Part shown: piece after piece, positions 5,401 to 5,978 of the stretch | Layout of the letters: each line of letters opens with the position of its first letter | Numbering within the stretch: the first letter of the stretch is position 1 | DNA from: Gemmataceae bacterium | Lineage (GTDB): Bacteria > Planctomycetota > Planctomycetia > Gemmatales > Gemmataceae | Assembly (NCBI GenBank): GCA_947490035.1 | Contig: CANLGS010000294.1 | Location: 1 to 5,978, forward strand | DNA: 5,978 bases | Reading direction: 5' to 3' | Program-made: the position numbers and the translations under genes | The notes under the pieces: model-generated | Told to the model about the DNA's origin: nothing | The model's database searches: none | What the model saw: the letters and a program-made list of their open reading frames with translations, nothing else

Positions 5401-5978
5401 TCCGGCCCGGTCGAAAGGTCACGCGATGTCCGACGCCAGCACTCCCGCCCCGGCCGAATCGAACGCGCTCGCCCAGGCGCTGCTCATGACGCAGCAGAGC
5501 CTCGCCGCGCTCCAGCGCATGCAGGAGCAGACGGCCGCGCTGCACCGGCAGTTCCTCGACGGACAAGAGAGCGCCCAGCGCACGCTGCAAACGCTCGTCG
5601 ATCAGCAGCAGACGCTGTTGCTCTCCGGCTTCAGTTCGGGCGCGGCGTTCGCCGCGGTCGCGCCCCCCCGCGCGCCCGCGATTCCGGCGCCGGCTCTCGC
5701 GCAACGCGCTACGCCGGCGCCGACAGCAATTCTCCCCGCGTCCGCGTTCCCGCCGGAGGCGTTCGCGCCCGCCGCTGCGAAGCCGGTGCCGGTTCCCGCG
5801 CCGCAACCGAAGGCTGTTGCTCCGCCGCCCGCGCCGCCAACCCCGGTCGCGCCGACCACGGTCCGCGACAAGGTCGCATCGACCCTAATAGCGGTGGTGT
5901 CGGAGAAGACGGGCTACCCGGCGGACAGCCTGGACCTGTCGATGTCTCTGGACGCAGATTTGGGCGTGGACTCGATCA
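2414..5978 (+). CDS. pfaA: PfaA-like iterative type I PUFA/polyketide synthase (KS-AT-ACP...), 3' end beyond window
   Basis: The frame is open from ATG 2414 to the window edge: 1188 complete codons, no stop. The protein is a cytoplasmic megasynthase that builds a lipid chain from malonyl units. Domains in order: KS, about residues 8-480, with active-site Cys223 (DAACASS), His358 (EAHGTGT), His407 and Lys409 (GHTKAAAG), and the FGFGGSNFH end motif (473 on); AT, about 595-890, with FPGQGSQ (598-604), GHSYGE with Ser701, and AAFHS with His806, the Phe favouring malonyl over methylmalonyl; a Gln-rich, probably helical segment (1017-1070); a Pro/Ala linker (about 1078-1147); then an ACP whose DSI motif places the phosphopantetheine on Ser1187. 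PfaA proteins normally continue with tandem ACPs and a ketoreductase. Two copies of QGADAPRSP (120-128, 383-391) come from identical DNA repeats inside the KS. The start is supported by PLAIVGLGCLFP following directly; no strong Shine-Dalgarno is seen. PfaD upstream would supply enoyl reduction. A different iterative PKS of the HglE type is the main alternative. Confidence 0.95.
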   Translation, partial: MQTPDSFSPLAIVGLGCLFPKAAGPGYFWANVKRGVDGITEIPPTHWNPDDYFDADPKSPDMTYARRGGFLSAVDFNPLEFGIAPRDIEATDTTQLLGLVAAKQALVDSGVVFADAKDKQGADAPRSPKTVARDRVSVILGVTGTLELVIPLGARLGHPKWKRAMQDAGIPQELADDAASRIAESYVPWQENSFPGLLGNVVAGRIANKLDLGGTNCVVDAACASSLSAVHLAALELQAGRCDVAVTGGCDTFNDIFMYMCFSKTPALSPTGDAKPFADDGDGTILGEGLGMVVLKRLADAERDGDTIYAVLKGLGSSSDGKGNAIYAPSAAGQKKALLAAYTLAGVSPDTIELVEAHGTGTKVGDTVEITALTDVYTKSIQQGADAPRSPRDPWCAIGSVKSQIGHTKAAAGAASLIKAALAVYFKVLPPTLKVKRPVEPLLAADTPFYVNAEMRPWLPRAEHPRRVALSAFGFGGSNFHAVLEEHRPEKLEPDWDGSTEVVALGANTPQELSAELAKLPTEWNAFARAAEASRASFSAKSACRLCFAAHRTLTDLPKLLANAKARLAAEPGATSWHTVEGAHYGRGPAAGKLAVLFPGQGSQSIGMLRELACLLPESLDALASANEAVAARSQDETDSRRLSDTIYPPTTFDAEREKANDRDLRDTRNAQPALGAVSFGVWRALSARFGVRADTFAGHSYGELVALAAAGRLQERDLFTLSRVRGQLMAGRRADDPGTMLAVLAPLPDIEAVLRREKLDVVVANKNAPKQNVLSGATAEIDRAAKALAAAGLKAVRLPVSAAFHSALVADAAGPFRAALEEVSLAAGAVPVYANTTAATYPTDAGAAKDLLANQLAKPVAFVEQIRAMTAAGVRTFVEVGPGSVLTRLVEAILADAPVAGVTAFALDVSAGKRPGVLDLGNVLARLAAGGHAVALAAWERESRCRPPAVPVGKPPRTVSVCGANSVTPREKRPPRAPQHLSSANGNGKPHAPAIPARSKGHAMSDASTPAPAESNALAQALLMTQQSLAALQRMQEQTAALHRQFLDGQESAQRTLQTLVDQQQTLLLSGFSSGAAFAAVAPPRAPAIPAPALAQRATPAPTAILPASAFPPEAFAPAAAKPVPVPAPQPKAVAPPPAPPTPVAPTTVRDKVASTLIAVVSEKTGYPADSLDLSMSLDADLGVDSI
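2769..2796. repeat. 28-nt hairpin repeat, copy 1, in frame within KS coding sequence
   Basis: This stretch is identical over 28 bases to 3558-3585. Its core is GGGGGC-TGAC-GCCCCC (2773-2788), a 6-bp stem with a four-base loop, followed by CGCTCGCC. In the synthase frame it encodes Q120-GADAPRSP-128, in a segment between DSGVVFADAK and RDRVSVILG that looks like a variable loop. No target-site duplication is evident. It is probably an inserted mobile palindromic unit tolerated because it keeps the frame. Confidence 0.88.
3558..3585. repeat. 28-nt hairpin repeat, copy 2, in frame within KS coding sequence
   Basis: This is the second identical copy, in the same reading phase as copy 1, encoding Q383-GADAPRSP-391. 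It sits just before the conserved WCAIGSVKSQIGHTK block that carries the second catalytic histidine. The His358-His407 distance is 49 residues. The well-studied DEBS ketosynthases have about 40 residues there, so the excess roughly equals the nine residues encoded by the repeat. Confidence 0.88.

Noticed and set aside
5663..5669. Run of seven C as a phase-variation site
   Set aside because: The run reads in frame and C runs of this size are unremarkable in Pro-rich GC-rich linkers; without variant reads there is no case for slippage.

Overview
The window reads as high-GC bacterial DNA. Its genes have very GC-rich third codon positions, and short hairpin-forming repeats are scattered both between and inside genes. 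Together with the gene content this suggests a planctomycete of the Gemmata type. That assignment is from general familiarity with such genomes, not from a search.

Layout. Positions 1-555 hold one probable small gene (58 codons, 109-285) of unknown function, then a mostly non-coding stretch with a perfect 30-bp inverted repeat (387-416 / 460-489). Positions 556-2226 encode a full-length PfaD-family protein, the FMN-dependent trans-acting enoyl reductase of polyunsaturated fatty acid (PUFA) / polyketide-type lipid synthases. The 187-bp gap that follows is almost filled by a nested inverted repeat (2223-2374), whose outer arm supplies the pfaD stop codon. From 2414 to the window edge runs an open PfaA-like iterative type I synthase: ketosynthase (KS), malonyl-type acyltransferase (AT), a Gln-rich probably helical segment, a Pro/Ala linker and the start of the first acyl carrier protein (ACP). 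The ACP phosphopantetheine serine is the second-last complete codon.

How the genes work together. The AT loads malonyl units onto the ACPs and the KS condenses them. Ketoreductase and dehydratase steps presumably lie downstream, and PfaD reduces the enoyl intermediate in trans. The pfaD-then-pfaA order matches the myxobacterial pfa1-pfa2 layout rather than the marine gammaproteobacterial pfaA-B-C-D order. The product (PUFA or another secondary lipid) cannot be told from this window.

The most unusual feature is an identical 28-nt hairpin repeat present twice inside the KS coding sequence (2769-2796 and 3558-3585). Both copies are in the same reading phase and both give the peptide QGADAPRSP. 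The second lies between the two catalytic histidines and lengthens their spacing by about the nine residues it encodes. This resembles the in-frame palindromic elements known from Rickettsia genes. Three other hairpin-forming repeat types in the window occur as inverted pairs between genes.
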